This document shows positions 10,813-23,224 of a DNA stretch of 64,000 nucleotides, one piece after another. The stretch's first letter is position 1. Each line of letters opens with the position of its first letter. Below the pieces are notes generated by a model. The model saw only the letters and a program-made list of their open reading frames with translations. It did not search any database and was not told where the DNA came from. Position numbers and translations under genes: made by a program. Source of the DNA: Kangiellaceae bacterium (lineage in GTDB: Bacteria; Pseudomonadota; Gammaproteobacteria; Enterobacterales; Kangiellaceae); contig JABXIQ010000002.1 of NCBI GenBank assembly GCA_013373015.1, positions 1-64,000 on the forward strand. Reading direction: 5' to 3'.

Positions 10813-12120
10813 ATGTCATTGATTGCATTAGGAATTAACCACAAAACAGCCCCTGTTGAGGTGCGTGAAAAAGCAGCGTTTGCGGACCACGAACTGGCAG
10901 AAATGATGGCTGAGCTCAGTCATGCTTTGCACAGCTGTGAAGTGGCGATCTTGTCAACGTGCAATCGGGTTGAGTTTTATTTGGCAAGCACTGAACTGAA
11001 CGATCAACAATTAATAGAACTCACATTACGTTGGATAGAAGGTAAAAAGCAACTTCAGCAGGATCTACAACCTTACGTTTACACCTATCTTGAACAGGAT
11101 GCAGTTTTACACCTAATGCGTGTGGCGAGTGGTCTTGATTCGATGGTGTTGGGCGAGCCGCAAATTTTGGGACAGCTTAAAGCGGTTTATCAAAAGGCGC
11201 GTCGAGCTGGTAGCATCGCTCAAGTGTTAGAGCGTTTGTTTCAAAAAGCATTTTCGGCGGCCAAGCGAGTACGTCATGAAACAGAAATTGGCACAAATCC
11301 AGTCTCAGTGGCGTATGCTGCGGTTAGTTTAGCTAAACATATTTTCGCCGATTTCTCTCAGTTGAGCGTGTTGTTTGTGGGAGCTGGTGAAACTATTGAG
11401 TTAGCGGCAAGACATTTGCAGCAGCAGAATGTGGCTAAGATGATTATGGCCAACCGAACCTTAGCAAATGGACAAAAGCTCGCTAATGAAATTGCCAAAT
11501 CGGAAGCCGATACCAGTTATAAAGCGATTGGACTAGAAGCTATACCGCATTATTTACCGCAGGCTGATATTGTGATTTCTTCAACTGGCAGTATGTTGCC
11601 GATTATTGGGCAAGGTATGGTTGAATCAGCCATTAAGCAACGTCGTCGTAAAAGCATGTTTATGGTCGATTTGGCGGTGCCGCGAGATATTGAAAGTTCA
11701 GTTGCCAAGTTGGATGACGTCTATTTATATACGGTAGATGATTTAGAAGGCGTGATCCAAGAAAATATGCAAGCGCGTCAACAAGCGGCAGAACAGGCAG
11801 AAGTGATATTGCAAGAGTTCGTTGCTGAGTTTAGCCGATGGCAAGCTGGTCGCGAGAAACACGATACGGTGCGTGAATTAAGGCAAAAGTTTGCTACTAT
11901 TGCGCACAATGAGCTAGAGCGTGCCAAGGCGCTGGTTGCGGTCAATAACGGTGATGAAGCTGGACCAAGCCAACAAGAAGCGGAAAAAGCTTTAGAAGAG
12001 TTAACCCATCGTTTGATGAAGAAGTTTTTACATCAGCCTTTAGTATGGTTGCGTCAAGATCACGATGAACTGGATACCCATAAAATAACTCGCGAGTTAT
12101 TTGATTTGGATAATGATTAA
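10813..12120 (+). CDS. hemA: Glutamyl-tRNA reductase
   Basis: MSLIALGINHKTAPVEVREK; ILSTCNRVEFY active site. Confidence 0.97.
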   Translation: MSLIALGINHKTAPVEVREKAAFADHELAEMMAELSHALHSCEVAILSTCNRVEFYLASTELNDQQLIELTLRWIEGKKQLQQDLQPYVYTYLEQDAVLHLMRVASGLDSMVLGEPQILGQLKAVYQKARRAGSIAQVLERLFQKAFSAAKRVRHETEIGTNPVSVAYAAVSLAKHIFADFSQLSVLFVGAGETIELAARHLQQQNVAKMIMANRTLANGQKLANEIAKSEADTSYKAIGLEAIPHYLPQADIVISSTGSMLPIIGQGMVESAIKQRRRKSMFMVDLAVPRDIESSVAKLDDVYLYTVDDLEGVIQENMQARQQAAEQAEVILQEFVAEFSRWQAGREKHDTVRELRQKFATIAHNELERAKALVAVNNGDEAGPSQQEAEKALEELTHRLMKKFLHQPLVWLRQDHDELDTHKITRELFDLDND

Positions 12121-12146
12121 AAACCTAAAAAGTAAGTAAATACAAT

Positions 12147-13241
12147 ATGTTACAAGATACTGTTGCTGGAAAATTAGAAGGGTTGGTTGAGCGTCACGAA
12201 GAGATTAGTGCTTTGCTGGGTGATCCGAGTGTCATTTCCGATCAAAATAAATTTCGTGATTTGTCGAAAGAGTATTCGCAACTTGAAGAAGTAGTAACTA
12301 GCTTCCAAAAATATCAACAAGCGGTTGAAAGCTTAGAAACTGCTGAAGAGATGCTTAAAGATGATGATCCTGATATGCGTGAAATGGCGCAAGAGGAGCT
12401 GAAAGAAGCCAAGGCTTTGATTGAGCAGTTAGAAGTTGAGTTGCAAAAATTATTATTGCCACGTGATCCAAACGATTCTAAGAATACCTTTTTGGAGATC
12501 CGTGCTGGAACAGGTGGTGATGAGGCAGCGATTTTTGCGGGTGATTTGTTCCGTATGTACAGTAAATACGCCGAGAAAAAGCGTTGGCAGGTTGAGATTA
12601 TTAGCGAAAATCAAGGTGAGCATGGCGGTTATAAAGAGATCATTGTGCGTATTATTGGGGATGGGGCTTATTCTCGCTTGAAGTTTGAATCGGGTGCACA
12701 TCGTGTGCAACGAGTTCCAGAAACTGAGTCGCAAGGTCGAATTCATACCTCAGCTTGTACCGTTGTGATCATGCCAGAAGCGGATGAAGTGGATGCAATT
12801 GAGATTAACCCTGCGGATTTGAAGGTTGATACTTTCCGAGCTTCGGGAGCTGGTGGTCAGCACGTGAATAAAACAGACTCAGCCATTCGAATTACCCATT
12901 TGCCTACAGGGGTAGTGGTTGAGTGCCAAGACGAGCGTTCGCAACATAAAAATCGGGCTAAAGCAATGTCGGTACTACAAGCGCGTTTGCAGGCGGCAGA
13001 AGAGGCTAAAGCGCAATCGGAGCAAACCGAAATGCGTCGCAACTTGGTAGGAACGGGTGATCGCTCCGATCGTATTCGTACCTATAATTTCCCGCAAGGT
13101 CGTATGACTGACCATAGAATTAATTTAACTCTCTATAAACTTGATGAAGTGATGGAAGGTGATATTGATCAAATCGTTGAGCCATTGATTCAAGAGCATC
13201 AAGCCGATCAATTGGCTGCATTATCAGAACAAAACGGCTAA
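12147..13241 (+). CDS. prfA: Peptide chain release factor 1
   Basis: [39 protein letters not shown] (GGQ motif). Confidence 0.97.
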   Translation: MLQDTVAGKLEGLVERHEEISALLGDPSVISDQNKFRDLSKEYSQLEEVVTSFQKYQQAVESLETAEEMLKDDDPDMREMAQEELKEAKALIEQLEVELQKLLLPRDPNDSKNTFLEIRAGTGGDEAAIFAGDLFRMYSKYAEKKRWQVEIISENQGEHGGYKEIIVRIIGDGAYSRLKFESGAHRVQRVPETESQGRIHTSACTVVIMPEADEVDAIEINPADLKVDTFRASGAGGQHVNKTDSAIRITHLPTGVVVECQDERSQHKNRAKAMSVLQARLQAAEEAKAQSEQTEMRRNLVGTGDRSDRIRTYNFPQGRMTDHRINLTLYKLDEVMEGDIDQIVEPLIQEHQADQLAALSEQNG

Positions 13242-13303
13242 TTACTGATAGTGAATAGTGATAAAGGCCTGCTGATTAAAAAATTGTACAAGGACAGGGT
13301 TAT

Positions 13304-14155
13304 ATGGAAGGTAGCATAAGTCAGCAACTAACCGAGGCGATCAATCTTTTATCAGGTCATTCAAGCATTGATAATCCTCGTCTAGACAGTGAGTTATTAC
13401 TCGCTCACTGTCTGCAAAAAGATAGAAGCTGGCTCAAGGTTTGGCCTGAGCGTGAACTTAGTCAACAGCAAATTTCTGCTTTTCATGAGTTATTGGCGCG
13501 TCGTAAACAAGGTGAGCCGATAGCTTATATTCTTGGCTACAAAGACTTCTGGACGCTGACCTTAAAAGTCACTGCAGATACCTTGGTTCCAAGGCCTGAA
13601 ACCGAAACATTGGTTGAACAAGCGTTACTGAAAATTAGTACGCAATCCGAAGCCAAAACGCATGTGGTTGATCTGGGAACAGGAAGTGGATCTATTGCTT
13701 TGGCGATAGCCAGTGAAAGACCTTACGCTAAGGTCTTTGCGGTAGAGTTTAGCCTACCAGCTTTACGGATTGCTCAAGAAAATGCTCAGCAAAATCAAAT
13801 AGATAATGTTGAAATGATACATGGCTCATGGCTCGAAAATTGGTCTTATGGTGAGTTAGATGTGATCGTTAGCAATCCTCCTTATGTAGAAGAGGGGGAT
13901 CCTCACTTACACCATTTAACCTATGAGCCCTATCAAGCGCTGGTGGCAGGTGAGCAAGGTTTGGCTGATATTAAAACGATAACCCAGCAAGCGGTTAGTT
14001 GTCTTAAATCAGGTGGTTGGTTGATGTTTGAGCATGGTTACGATCAGGCTCTAAAAGTGCAGGCAATTTTAACAGAGAATGGTTTTTGCCGCGTGCAATC
14101 AGTGAATGATCTAGCGGGACAAAATCGCGTCACTTTTGGGCAATATTTGCCATAA
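13304..14155 (+). CDS. prmC: Release factor glutamine methyltransferase
   Basis: PRPETETLVEQAL; VDLGTGSGSIALA; VSNPPYVEEGD. Confidence 0.95.
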   Translation: MEGSISQQLTEAINLLSGHSSIDNPRLDSELLLAHCLQKDRSWLKVWPERELSQQQISAFHELLARRKQGEPIAYILGYKDFWTLTLKVTADTLVPRPETETLVEQALLKISTQSEAKTHVVDLGTGSGSIALAIASERPYAKVFAVEFSLPALRIAQENAQQNQIDNVEMIHGSWLENWSYGELDVIVSNPPYVEEGDPHLHHLTYEPYQALVAGEQGLADIKTITQQAVSCLKSGGWLMFEHGYDQALKVQAILTENGFCRVQSVNDLAGQNRVTFGQYLP

Positions 14156-14615
14156 TTTGCTATTTCCTCAGTGGTGTGAGCATTTTTTACTCCTGTTAGT
14201 TCATCAATCGTTAAAATTCCTTAAAAAATAATGAATTACATACATTTCTAGGGAATTATCTGATAAAACTAGGGTCTACTAGTGTGTTGCTGGTGGCTGA
14301 TGGTGCTATCTTATTATTTGATTAAATGCGCACATTCAGTGATCAATTCATAATGACCTGGCATGAGGTTTATTGTTGACTGCTTCGTTAGTTTTGTTGT
14401 GGTACTTATCAAAACCATAAAAAAGTGTCATTGATTGAGTTTTAGGCTTGCTCACTATGGCTAGTATTGTTAGAGTAGCGCGATTGTTTTTTTATTTGCC
14501 TAGATATAGCGTTAGCCCCTATAAATAAAGGCTTCTAGCGTGAAATTTCAACCAGCATTTATCAATAGACATAATTTGATTTTTTAGAATTTTTATTATC
14601 AGGATTTTTCCGTAG

Positions 14616-15659
<1,044 letters not shown>

Positions 15660-15756
15660 TTGATATGAGTGGTTTTTGCAAAATCGGGCTGGTTAGGGCC
15701 CGTTTTTGCATTCTAGCTAATAAGAAATAAGAAAATGAAGAAATAGGAGCAAGGTC

Positions 15757-16662
15757 ATCAAGAATATATTCACCCAAGGCCCATCTTTGATCATTCAGCT
15801 GTTCATGGCGCTGGTGGTTTCGAGCGTGTTGATGGTTTTGGATTATCGTTTTGGTTATCTTGATTCTGCGCGCAAGACAGTTTCTACCGTGTTAACGCCT
15901 GTTTATTATTTGGCAAACTTGCCAAATGAAGTAGCTTCGTGGGCGGATGATAATATTGTTAGTCGTAATGATTTGCAGGATGAAAACCGCCGCCTAAAAG
16001 ATGAAGTTTTAATCTTAAAAGCGCAAAATCAAAGGTTGGTAGGATTGGAGTCTGAAAATGGACGATTGCGGGCCTTGCTGGGATCCGCCAGAAACCTGCG
16101 TGGTCAACGGCTCGTAGCTGAAGTTTTGAATGTTGATGCCAGCAAATTTACCAATGGTTTGATTATTAATAAAGGAGCCAATCACGGCGTATTTGTTGGA
16201 CAAGCTGTGGTAGATGCCGATGGGGTAATGGGGCAAATCACGCAGGTTTCTAATATTACCAGCCGCATGGTGTTGCTTAATGACCCCAAACACGCCATCC
16301 CTGTGCGCGATGATCGCAATGGTGTTAGAGCAATAGCGCAGGGTAATGGTCAATCTTTATATTTAAGACACTTACCCAATACAGTTGATATTCAAGAAGG
16401 TGACTTGTTGTTAAGCTCTGGTTTGGGCGAGAAATTTCCCGATGGCTATCCTGTGGCAAAAGTGATCTCAGTAACCAAACAAACCACTCAGCCTTATGCT
16501 GAAATATTAGCAGAGCCTACTGCCAATATTAACACCGCCGATCACGTCTTGCTGTTATGGCCTTATCGTGCAAATGAACCATCTTCTTTTTCAAAAGAGC
16601 CGCAAGCGCCTGAGTTGGAAGACAATTCTGAAACTGTGCAGGGAGTTGTGGATGAAAACTAA
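15757..16662 (+). CDS. mreC: Rod shape-determining protein MreC (start uncertain; ORF track starts at TTG 15787)
   Basis: Conserved KNIFTQGPSL encoded in frame upstream of the TTG; body matches MreC (DLQDENRRLKDEVLILKAQNQRL...LRALLGS). Confidence 0.88.
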   Translation: MKNIFTQGPSLIIQLFMALVVSSVLMVLDYRFGYLDSARKTVSTVLTPVYYLANLPNEVASWADDNIVSRNDLQDENRRLKDEVLILKAQNQRLVGLESENGRLRALLGSARNLRGQRLVAEVLNVDASKFTNGLIINKGANHGVFVGQAVVDADGVMGQITQVSNITSRMVLLNDPKHAIPVRDDRNGVRAIAQGNGQSLYLRHLPNTVDIQEGDLLLSSGLGEKFPDGYPVAKVISVTKQTTQPYAEILAEPTANINTADHVLLLWPYRANEPSSFSKEPQAPELEDNSETVQGVVDEN

Positions 16663-17140
16663 AAGCAAGCACGCAAGTTGGGTGATATATTTATCACTAA
16701 TAATTGCCTTGATTCTAAGTATTTTCCCTTTGCCTGAGGCTTGGCAAGCTTATAGACCCAGTTGGTTGTTATTGGTGGTTAGCTATTGGGCCATCGCATT
16801 ATCATATCGTTTTGGCTTGTTGTGGGCTTTCGTGTGGGGACTTATGCTAGATGCGCTCCTCGGAACCACTTTAGGGCTGCATAGTTTCGCCTTGTGCGTA
16901 GTGGTATTTATTGTACACCTCAATCACAAGCGGATCCGTTTATTTCCACATTGGAAGCAAGCTCTAACTATGGGTTCGTTAAGTGTATTGTATTTAGCGA
17001 TTGTTTTGTGGTTATCACGTTTAACAGGTAAGCCAGCACCAGATTGGGACTATTGGTTTGCAGCGCTGATTAATGCTGTTTTGTGGCCTTGGTTATTTAT
17101 TTTATTGCGTGATCTTAGGCGTTATTTTAAGGTCGTTTAA
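16652..17140 (+). CDS. mreD: Rod shape-determining protein MreD
   Basis: Polytopic ~160 aa protein directly after mreC; start chosen at MKTKSKHASW, overlapping mreC by 11 nt. Confidence 0.88.
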   Translation: MKTKSKHASWVIYLSLIIALILSIFPLPEAWQAYRPSWLLLVVSYWAIALSYRFGLLWAFVWGLMLDALLGTTLGLHSFALCVVVFIVHLNHKRIRLFPHWKQALTMGSLSVLYLAIVLWLSRLTGKPAPDWDYWFAALINAVLWPWLFILLRDLRRYFKVV

Positions 17141-17202
17141 TTGCAGAACAGCAATGCTTTGATATTAACCTCAGGTTTAATACTAAAATTTAGAGAGTGA
17201 TC

Positions 17203-17796
17203 ATGGCGCAATTTGAATCAATATATTTAGCTTCCAGCTCGCCGAGGCGCAAGGAATTACTGAAACAGCTAGGAGTTTCTTTTGAGCTTATCACCAATCA
17301 GTTTGATGAAACTCCTTTCGATAAAGAAAGTCCTGCTGAGTATGTGAAACGCCTTGCAATTGGCAAAGCACGCTCAGCAATGACGCACCCAGACTATTCA
17401 AAATCGATTCCTATTTTGGGCGCAGATACCATTGTTGTGCTAGAGGGAGAGCTACTGGGAAAGCCTAAAGATATCCAAGATGCACGACTCACCTTACGTT
17501 CTTTGGCGGGTAAAAAACATCAGGTGTTTACCAGCGTAGCTTTGTGTCTTGGCGAAGAAGCTATTGAAAAGACCGCCTCTAGTGAAGTTCAGTTTGCTCG
17601 TCTAACGGATCGGCAGATTGATGCCTATTGCGCAACAGGCGAACCGTTTGGTAAAGCAGGTTCATATGCTATTCAGGGTGCTGCTGCTAGCTTTATTAGT
17701 ATGATGAGCGGTAGTTATACTGGAGTAGTGGGTTTACCATTGTACGAAACCAGCTTGCTATTAGAGCAAATGCAGGTTAAATATCTATTATCATAA
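17203..17796 (+). CDS. maf: Maf family nucleotide pyrophosphatase
   Basis: YLASSSPRRKELLKQLG; GADTIVVLEGELLGKP. Confidence 0.93.
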   Translation: MAQFESIYLASSSPRRKELLKQLGVSFELITNQFDETPFDKESPAEYVKRLAIGKARSAMTHPDYSKSIPILGADTIVVLEGELLGKPKDIQDARLTLRSLAGKKHQVFTSVALCLGEEAIEKTASSEVQFARLTDRQIDAYCATGEPFGKAGSYAIQGAAASFISMMSGSYTGVVGLPLYETSLLLEQMQVKYLLS

Positions 17797-17811
17797 TTGA
17801 ATAATGAAACG

Positions 17812-19323
17812 ATGCGCGAAGAAATTTTAATTAATGTTACACCACAAGAAACGCGAGTTGCTATTGTTGAAAATGGCATGTTGCAAGAGGTACATTTAGA
17901 GCGTACTTCCAATCGCGGTATTGTTGGGAATATTTATAAGGGTATTGTGCGTCGAGTTATGCCTGGAATGCAAGCTGCGTTTGTGGATATTGGACATGAT
18001 AGAGCTGCTTTTTTACATGTAGCAGATATTGTGGGTAGCGGCCATAATGAGGAAAAAGAACGAGCAACTGAAGGTGCTGATTTATTACAAGAGAATGCCG
18101 TTCAAGACGCTGATATCTCAAGCCTTTTGCATGAAGGTCAGAAAATAATAGTGCAAGTAATCAAAGATCCTATTAGCAGCAAAGGTGCGCGATTAACTAC
18201 TCATATAACCATACCTTCTCGTTATCTAGTCCTGATGCCTGATAATCAACATGTTGGTGTATCGCAAAGAATTGAAGATGAGTTAGAGAGAGAGAGGCTC
18301 AAACAAATTTTAACAGATGAAGGTTTTGATGATAGTTCGAATGAACATATAGGTTACATAATTCGCACTGCCGCAGAAGGTGCTTCAGATGTTGAATTAC
18401 ATCGAGATGCAAAGTTTTTAACAAAACTTTGGGCGCGCATCAATGAAGATGCCAAAACTACCAAAGCCCCAGGCATGATTCATCAAGATTTAGGCGTAGA
18501 GCTACGAGTTATTCGAGATATCATAGCTGACGATGTTGAGCGAATTCGTTTTGACGAACAAGAAACGAGTAAGAAGGCTCGAAACTTTGTGAGCCAGTTT
18601 TTGCCAGAAGTTGGTGATTCGATTGAAGATTATCATGGAGAGCGCCCGCTATTTGATTTATACAATATAGAAGATGAAATCAAGAAGGCTTTAGAGCGTA
18701 AAGTACACCTTAAATCAGGTGGCTATTTAATTATTGATCAAACAGAAGCGATGACAACCATTGACGTTAACACAGGTGCTTTTGTTGGTTCTAAAAATTT
18801 GGAAGAAACAATTTTTAGAACCAATCTGGAGGCGGCTACGGCGGTAGCGCGTCAGTTACGACTGCGTAATTTAGGTGGAATTATCATTGTTGATTTTATT
18901 GATATGCTTGAGGATGAGCATAAACGTCAAGTTTTGAGAACTTTAGAAAAAGCATTAGAGCGTGACCACGTTAAAACACAGATTTCAGAAGTTTCTTCTT
19001 TGGGGTTAGTTGAAATGACTCGAAAGCGTTCAAGAGAAAGTTTAGAGCGCTTAATGTGTCAGCCGTGTCAACAATGTAATGGACGGGGATTTGTTAAAAC
19101 CCCTGAAACTATTTGCTACGAAATATTTCGCGAAATTAGTCGAGCGGAACGGGCCTATGATGCTCAAAAGTTTTTAGTGTTAGCCAGTCAAGAGGTAATT
19201 GATTGTTTATTAGATGAGGAAGCAAGTAGTTTAGCTGAATTGGAAACTGATATTGGAAAACCAATTCGTTTGCAAGTTGAGTCGCTATATGCTCCTGATC
19301 AGTTCGATGTGGTGCTGATGTGA
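17812..19323 (+). CDS. rng: Ribonuclease G
   Basis: MREEILINVTPQETRVAIVENG; GLVEMTRKRSRESL RNase E/G catalytic region. Confidence 0.95.
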   Translation: MREEILINVTPQETRVAIVENGMLQEVHLERTSNRGIVGNIYKGIVRRVMPGMQAAFVDIGHDRAAFLHVADIVGSGHNEEKERATEGADLLQENAVQDADISSLLHEGQKIIVQVIKDPISSKGARLTTHITIPSRYLVLMPDNQHVGVSQRIEDELERERLKQILTDEGFDDSSNEHIGYIIRTAAEGASDVELHRDAKFLTKLWARINEDAKTTKAPGMIHQDLGVELRVIRDIIADDVERIRFDEQETSKKARNFVSQFLPEVGDSIEDYHGERPLFDLYNIEDEIKKALERKVHLKSGGYLIIDQTEAMTTIDVNTGAFVGSKNLEETIFRTNLEAATAVARQLRLRNLGGIIIVDFIDMLEDEHKRQVLRTLEKALERDHVKTQISEVSSLGLVEMTRKRSRESLERLMCQPCQQCNGRGFVKTPETICYEIFREISRAERAYDAQKFLVLASQEVIDCLLDEEASSLAELETDIGKPIRLQVESLYAPDQFDVVLM

Positions 19324-19353
19324 TGAACTCATCATGGAGCTTTACTGGTATTA

Positions 19354-22300
19354 ATGAGTAGAGTGATAATTAAAAATATTAGAAAATTGTTAACCAAATT
19401 ACTTTGGTTACTTTCAATTTTTATTATCTTATTTGTTCTTATACTGTCACTTTTCAAATTAGCTTTACCTTATTGGCTGAAAGATAAAGAGCGAGTTGAA
19501 GGATATATAGAGCAACAAATAGGTGGTGATTTTAATTATACCAAGCTCTCCGTTGATTGGAGTAAGTTCAAGCCATTAATTTCCCTGGAGGGTGCGAGCT
19601 GGAAATCTAATGACGGATCCTTGCTTATCTCCAGCAATCGTAGTGATGTCAGTTTGCGCTTTTGGCAAACCTTATACTTTGGTTATTTGCGTACTGAAAA
19701 TGTGTCTTTATCAGGCTTGAATATAGATTATCTACATGCCTCAGAACAAGCATCAAAAGGAATTGACGCGGATTTGATAAAGTTGTTCTTTCAGCGACAT
19801 CCAGAAATTTTACAGCAAGAAAATATTTTAATTAGCGATCTTTCATTGAAAGTAAGCAGAAATAAACAGGCTGTATCCTTTACTGTTCCTCGGGTTAAAT
19901 ATCAACGCATTAAGCAAGAAAGGCAACTTGTCATTCAAAGCTATAGTGACTTTTTTAATAAAGCAAACTTAGTGATTGAGTCTCAAGGTTGGCCGCTGAG
20001 TCAAGGAAGTCGAATTAACCTTTTTGCAGATATTACACATATTGATACTGACAACCTCTATCAATTTCTTAATAAATCTGAAGTTCCGACTTTAAGTAAT
20101 ATTAATGTACGCTCTTGGGTAAACTTACAAGGTGATGAGGTTGCAAGTGGTCGTCTTGAAGTTACTGCTGATGGCTCGGACAATAACCCAAAAAATCTTG
20201 ATGCAGTGGTTAATTTTAAGCAAGACCAACAGTTACTTTCTTTCGAAACAGAAAAGTTCATTCTTAATCATTTGCCAATAAATGCGCAAGCAACCGAATC
20301 TAAACCTGTACACAGTTATTTTAGTTTGCAACAAAATAAACTAATTAATCAGTGGGATGTTGCTGCCAAAGATATGCCTATTGAATATCTTGTAGCTTTG
20401 GGTCAGCCTTTTCTATCTGGTGAGCAACGGAGTTTGGCAATGGGTTTGAAGCCCAGTGGTTTAATAAATAAAGTACAAATTGCATTAACTAAATCTGACC
20501 AAGGCATTCAAACAAAAAAGGGGATTATTGAGTTAAATAATTTCTCGATTAATGAGTTTAAGCAATATCCAGGCATTGAGCTTGATAGTGTTGTTATCGA
20601 AAATCAATCGAATTCTTCGCACTGGAATTACAGTATTAATGCGCAAGAAAAAATTCTTCATTGGTCACAGGTTTTCAAAGAAGGGGTTGACGTACAAAAT
20701 CTTAAAGTCGTTGGTGATTTTGATTTATTGCAAAAAAATGAAGATATTACGATAAATGTTAGAGATTTTGTATTTACTAATGCTGATGCAAAGGCTCGGG
20801 CTTATGGAGCTATACGTCTGAAGGATGATAAAGATGTTGAGCTATCGCTTTATGCTGAAGGAAGTGATATTAACATCAAGCGACTAGAGTATTATTGGCC
20901 AAGAAATGTGATGCAACAAGAAGTGCTGACTTATCTTGAGCAGAGTCTGCAGAATGGAGTGGTGGATTTTGCAAAGATGATATGGCGAGGAACAATAGAA
21001 GGTTTTCCTTACCAGAATTTTCAAGGCCAATTTGATACGCAGGCTTGGATAACAAACGCCAGCTTGAAATTTGATCCTGACTGGCCTCAAGCTGACGGCA
21101 TTAAGGCTCATGCATCTTTTATTAACGATGGAATGTATATAACTGCTAGTGAAGGGCGATTAACCGGCAATATACTGAAAACTGCTACAGCTCAAATCGT
21201 TTCTTTTTCAGATGATGACTCGAGTCTTAATCTTACTGCGACGGCAAATTCAACCCCTTTAAGCTACAGTGCTCTGTATTCACAGTCACCGCTCAAAGAG
21301 TGGCTGGGTAGTGAATTAGAGTCGATCATTTTTGAGCATAGCCTTGAATCTGAAATTGAATTAAATATACCTCTTGGTAGCAGCGATGACTCGAAAGTAA
21401 AATTAAAAGGATTGACAAGATTTTCAGGTAACAGTGTTACGGGATTGCCATATGCTATTCAGCTTAATAATGTGTTCGGCGAACTTCATTTTACTGAAAA
21501 TGGAGCTTATACAAATCAGTTCTCTGTAGAACTTTGGGGTAGTCCTGTCGATCTGGAACTTAAGGCAGCTGACTTTGCAGGATCCGACGATCTAATCAAT
21601 ATTAAGGCAAATTCCAATGTTAACTTTAGTAAAGCACTTAGTTACTTGCAAATTGAATCGCCTTTAAACATCAATGGTAACAGTGATGTTTTTTTCAATT
21701 ATCGTATGGATAACAATGAACATGAATCTATTATTGTTCGATCACAATTGCATGGAACGCAAATCGATGGACCAAGTTGGTTAAGTAAATCCGATGAAGA
21801 AATAAGTCCTGCGCTTGTTACAGTAGCTAAATTAAATAATGATGTAACCATTCGAGCCATTTATCGAGATAGTATTTCTTCGCAAATAAAATTCAATTCA
21901 AATGCTACGGAAGAAACTATTAATGGAGTAGTGGCACTTGGCAATCTAGCTACGACAGATATCACCTCTCCAGATAAAGGTATTGCAATTGAGGGGCATT
22001 TTGATGAGGTTGTGGCTAAAGAGTGGTTAAACAGTATTAACATCACAAAAAATGGTGATTTTTATTGGCCGCAATGGATCGAGCGTATTCGAGTTCAATC
22101 ACCTTTATTTGAAGTGGCTGGTCAGAAAATACATGATGTACAATTTTCTGATGACAAATTATCCGATCAAAGTGTTCGCTTTAATGTAACCTCTCAAGAA
22201 GGAAATGGTCATTTAACATTATTTGCAGATGGTCGAAAACATTTAACAGTTGAGCATTTGAATATTCAGTTAAAACCTTTTAGTGATATTTCGGATAATG

Positions 22301-23199
22301 AAATTCAGCTCAATCAATCATCCTTTTATGACTGGCAATTTGAGTGTCAGTCCTGCGTGATTAACGGAATTGATACGGGTGTGTTGACGCTAGTGTCTTC
22401 AAAAAATGATAAAGGTGTTTTTGTGCAAGGCGATAGCCAAGTAAATGGGCTTTTATCGGCTTATCTTGAAGCAACTTGGTATGGCAGCACTTCAAACTTA
22501 TCTATCGATTTTGAAACTGCTAATGCAGGCAGGTTACTGCAGCATTGGGGGTATGGTGATGGTTTAAAAGATGCTCAGTCTAAGGGTAAGATCGCTTTAG
22601 ATTGGCGGGGTGGTTTTCATGAGTTTGAGTTATCAAGGTTGAATGGCTCTTTGACGCTGGATACCGAAGAAGGGGTAGTTAAGGAGTTAAGCGATAAACA
22701 AGCTCGAATTTTTAGTTTGTTATCTTTGCAAAGTTTGCGTCGTCGATTATCGTTAGATTTTAGTGATTTATTCCAGGATGGTTTTTTCTTTGATGAAATC
22801 GACGGAAATTTTTCGATAAAAAACGGACTGGTATATAGCGATCAAGTGAAAATAAAAGGCGCAGCAGCAGATGTCGTGGTCAGTGGTTATACTAATCTCG
22901 TCACTAAAACGGTTGATCAAAATGTATTGGTTAGTCCAAAAATTAGTTCAAGTTTGCCAATTCTTGCTGGTTGGGCTTTGGAGCCTACGACGGGTTTAAT
23001 TATGTTATTGGTGAATAAAATTTTTGAGCCAGTAATCGATGTTGTAGTGAGTCTTGAATATAAAATAACAGGCTCATTATCAGATCCTAAAGTTATTGAG
23101 CTAGATAAGAAGTCTAAAGAGATTGTAGTACCCGAAGAAGAGCTGATTGAACATCAGCCAAACAAGCAGTCTACAGAGACTGAAACCCCTTCAGAATAA
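19354..23199 (+). CDS. yhdP: YhdP-family AsmA-like envelope protein
   Basis: 1281 aa, N-terminal TM, AsmA-like C-terminus (DGFFFDEIDGNFSIKNGLVYSDQVKIKGAAADV); position after rng. Confidence 0.88.
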   Translation: MSRVIIKNIRKLLTKLLWLLSIFIILFVLILSLFKLALPYWLKDKERVEGYIEQQIGGDFNYTKLSVDWSKFKPLISLEGASWKSNDGSLLISSNRSDVSLRFWQTLYFGYLRTENVSLSGLNIDYLHASEQASKGIDADLIKLFFQRHPEILQQENILISDLSLKVSRNKQAVSFTVPRVKYQRIKQERQLVIQSYSDFFNKANLVIESQGWPLSQGSRINLFADITHIDTDNLYQFLNKSEVPTLSNINVRSWVNLQGDEVASGRLEVTADGSDNNPKNLDAVVNFKQDQQLLSFETEKFILNHLPINAQATESKPVHSYFSLQQNKLINQWDVAAKDMPIEYLVALGQPFLSGEQRSLAMGLKPSGLINKVQIALTKSDQGIQTKKGIIELNNFSINEFKQYPGIELDSVVIENQSNSSHWNYSINAQEKILHWSQVFKEGVDVQNLKVVGDFDLLQKNEDITINVRDFVFTNADAKARAYGAIRLKDDKDVELSLYAEGSDINIKRLEYYWPRNVMQQEVLTYLEQSLQNGVVDFAKMIWRGTIEGFPYQNFQGQFDTQAWITNASLKFDPDWPQADGIKAHASFINDGMYITASEGRLTGNILKTATAQIVSFSDDDSSLNLTATANSTPLSYSALYSQSPLKEWLGSELESIIFEHSLESEIELNIPLGSSDDSKVKLKGLTRFSGNSVTGLPYAIQLNNVFGELHFTENGAYTNQFSVELWGSPVDLELKAADFAGSDDLINIKANSNVNFSKALSYLQIESPLNINGNSDVFFNYRMDNNEHESIIVRSQLHGTQIDGPSWLSKSDEEISPALVTVAKLNNDVTIRAIYRDSISSQIKFNSNATEETINGVVALGNLATTDITSPDKGIAIEGHFDEVVAKEWLNSINITKNGDFYWPQWIERIRVQSPLFEVAGQKIHDVQFSDDKLSDQSVRFNVTSQEGNGHLTLFADGRKHLTVEHLNIQLKPFSDISDNEIQLNQSSFYDWQFECQSCVINGIDTGVLTLVSSKNDKGVFVQGDSQVNGLLSAYLEATWYGSTSNLSIDFETANAGRLLQHWGYGDGLKDAQSKGKIALDWRGGFHEFELSRLNGSLTLDTEEGVVKELSDKQARIFSLLSLQSLRRRLSLDFSDLFQDGFFFDEIDGNFSIKNGLVYSDQVKIKGAAADVVVSGYTNLVTKTVDQNVLVSPKISSSLPILAGWALEPTTGLIMLLVNKIFEPVIDVVVSLEYKITGSLSDPKVIELDKKSKEIVVPEEELIEHQPNKQSTETETPSE

Positions 23200-23224
23200 T
23201 AGCAAAGGTTAGTTTATAAACTCA

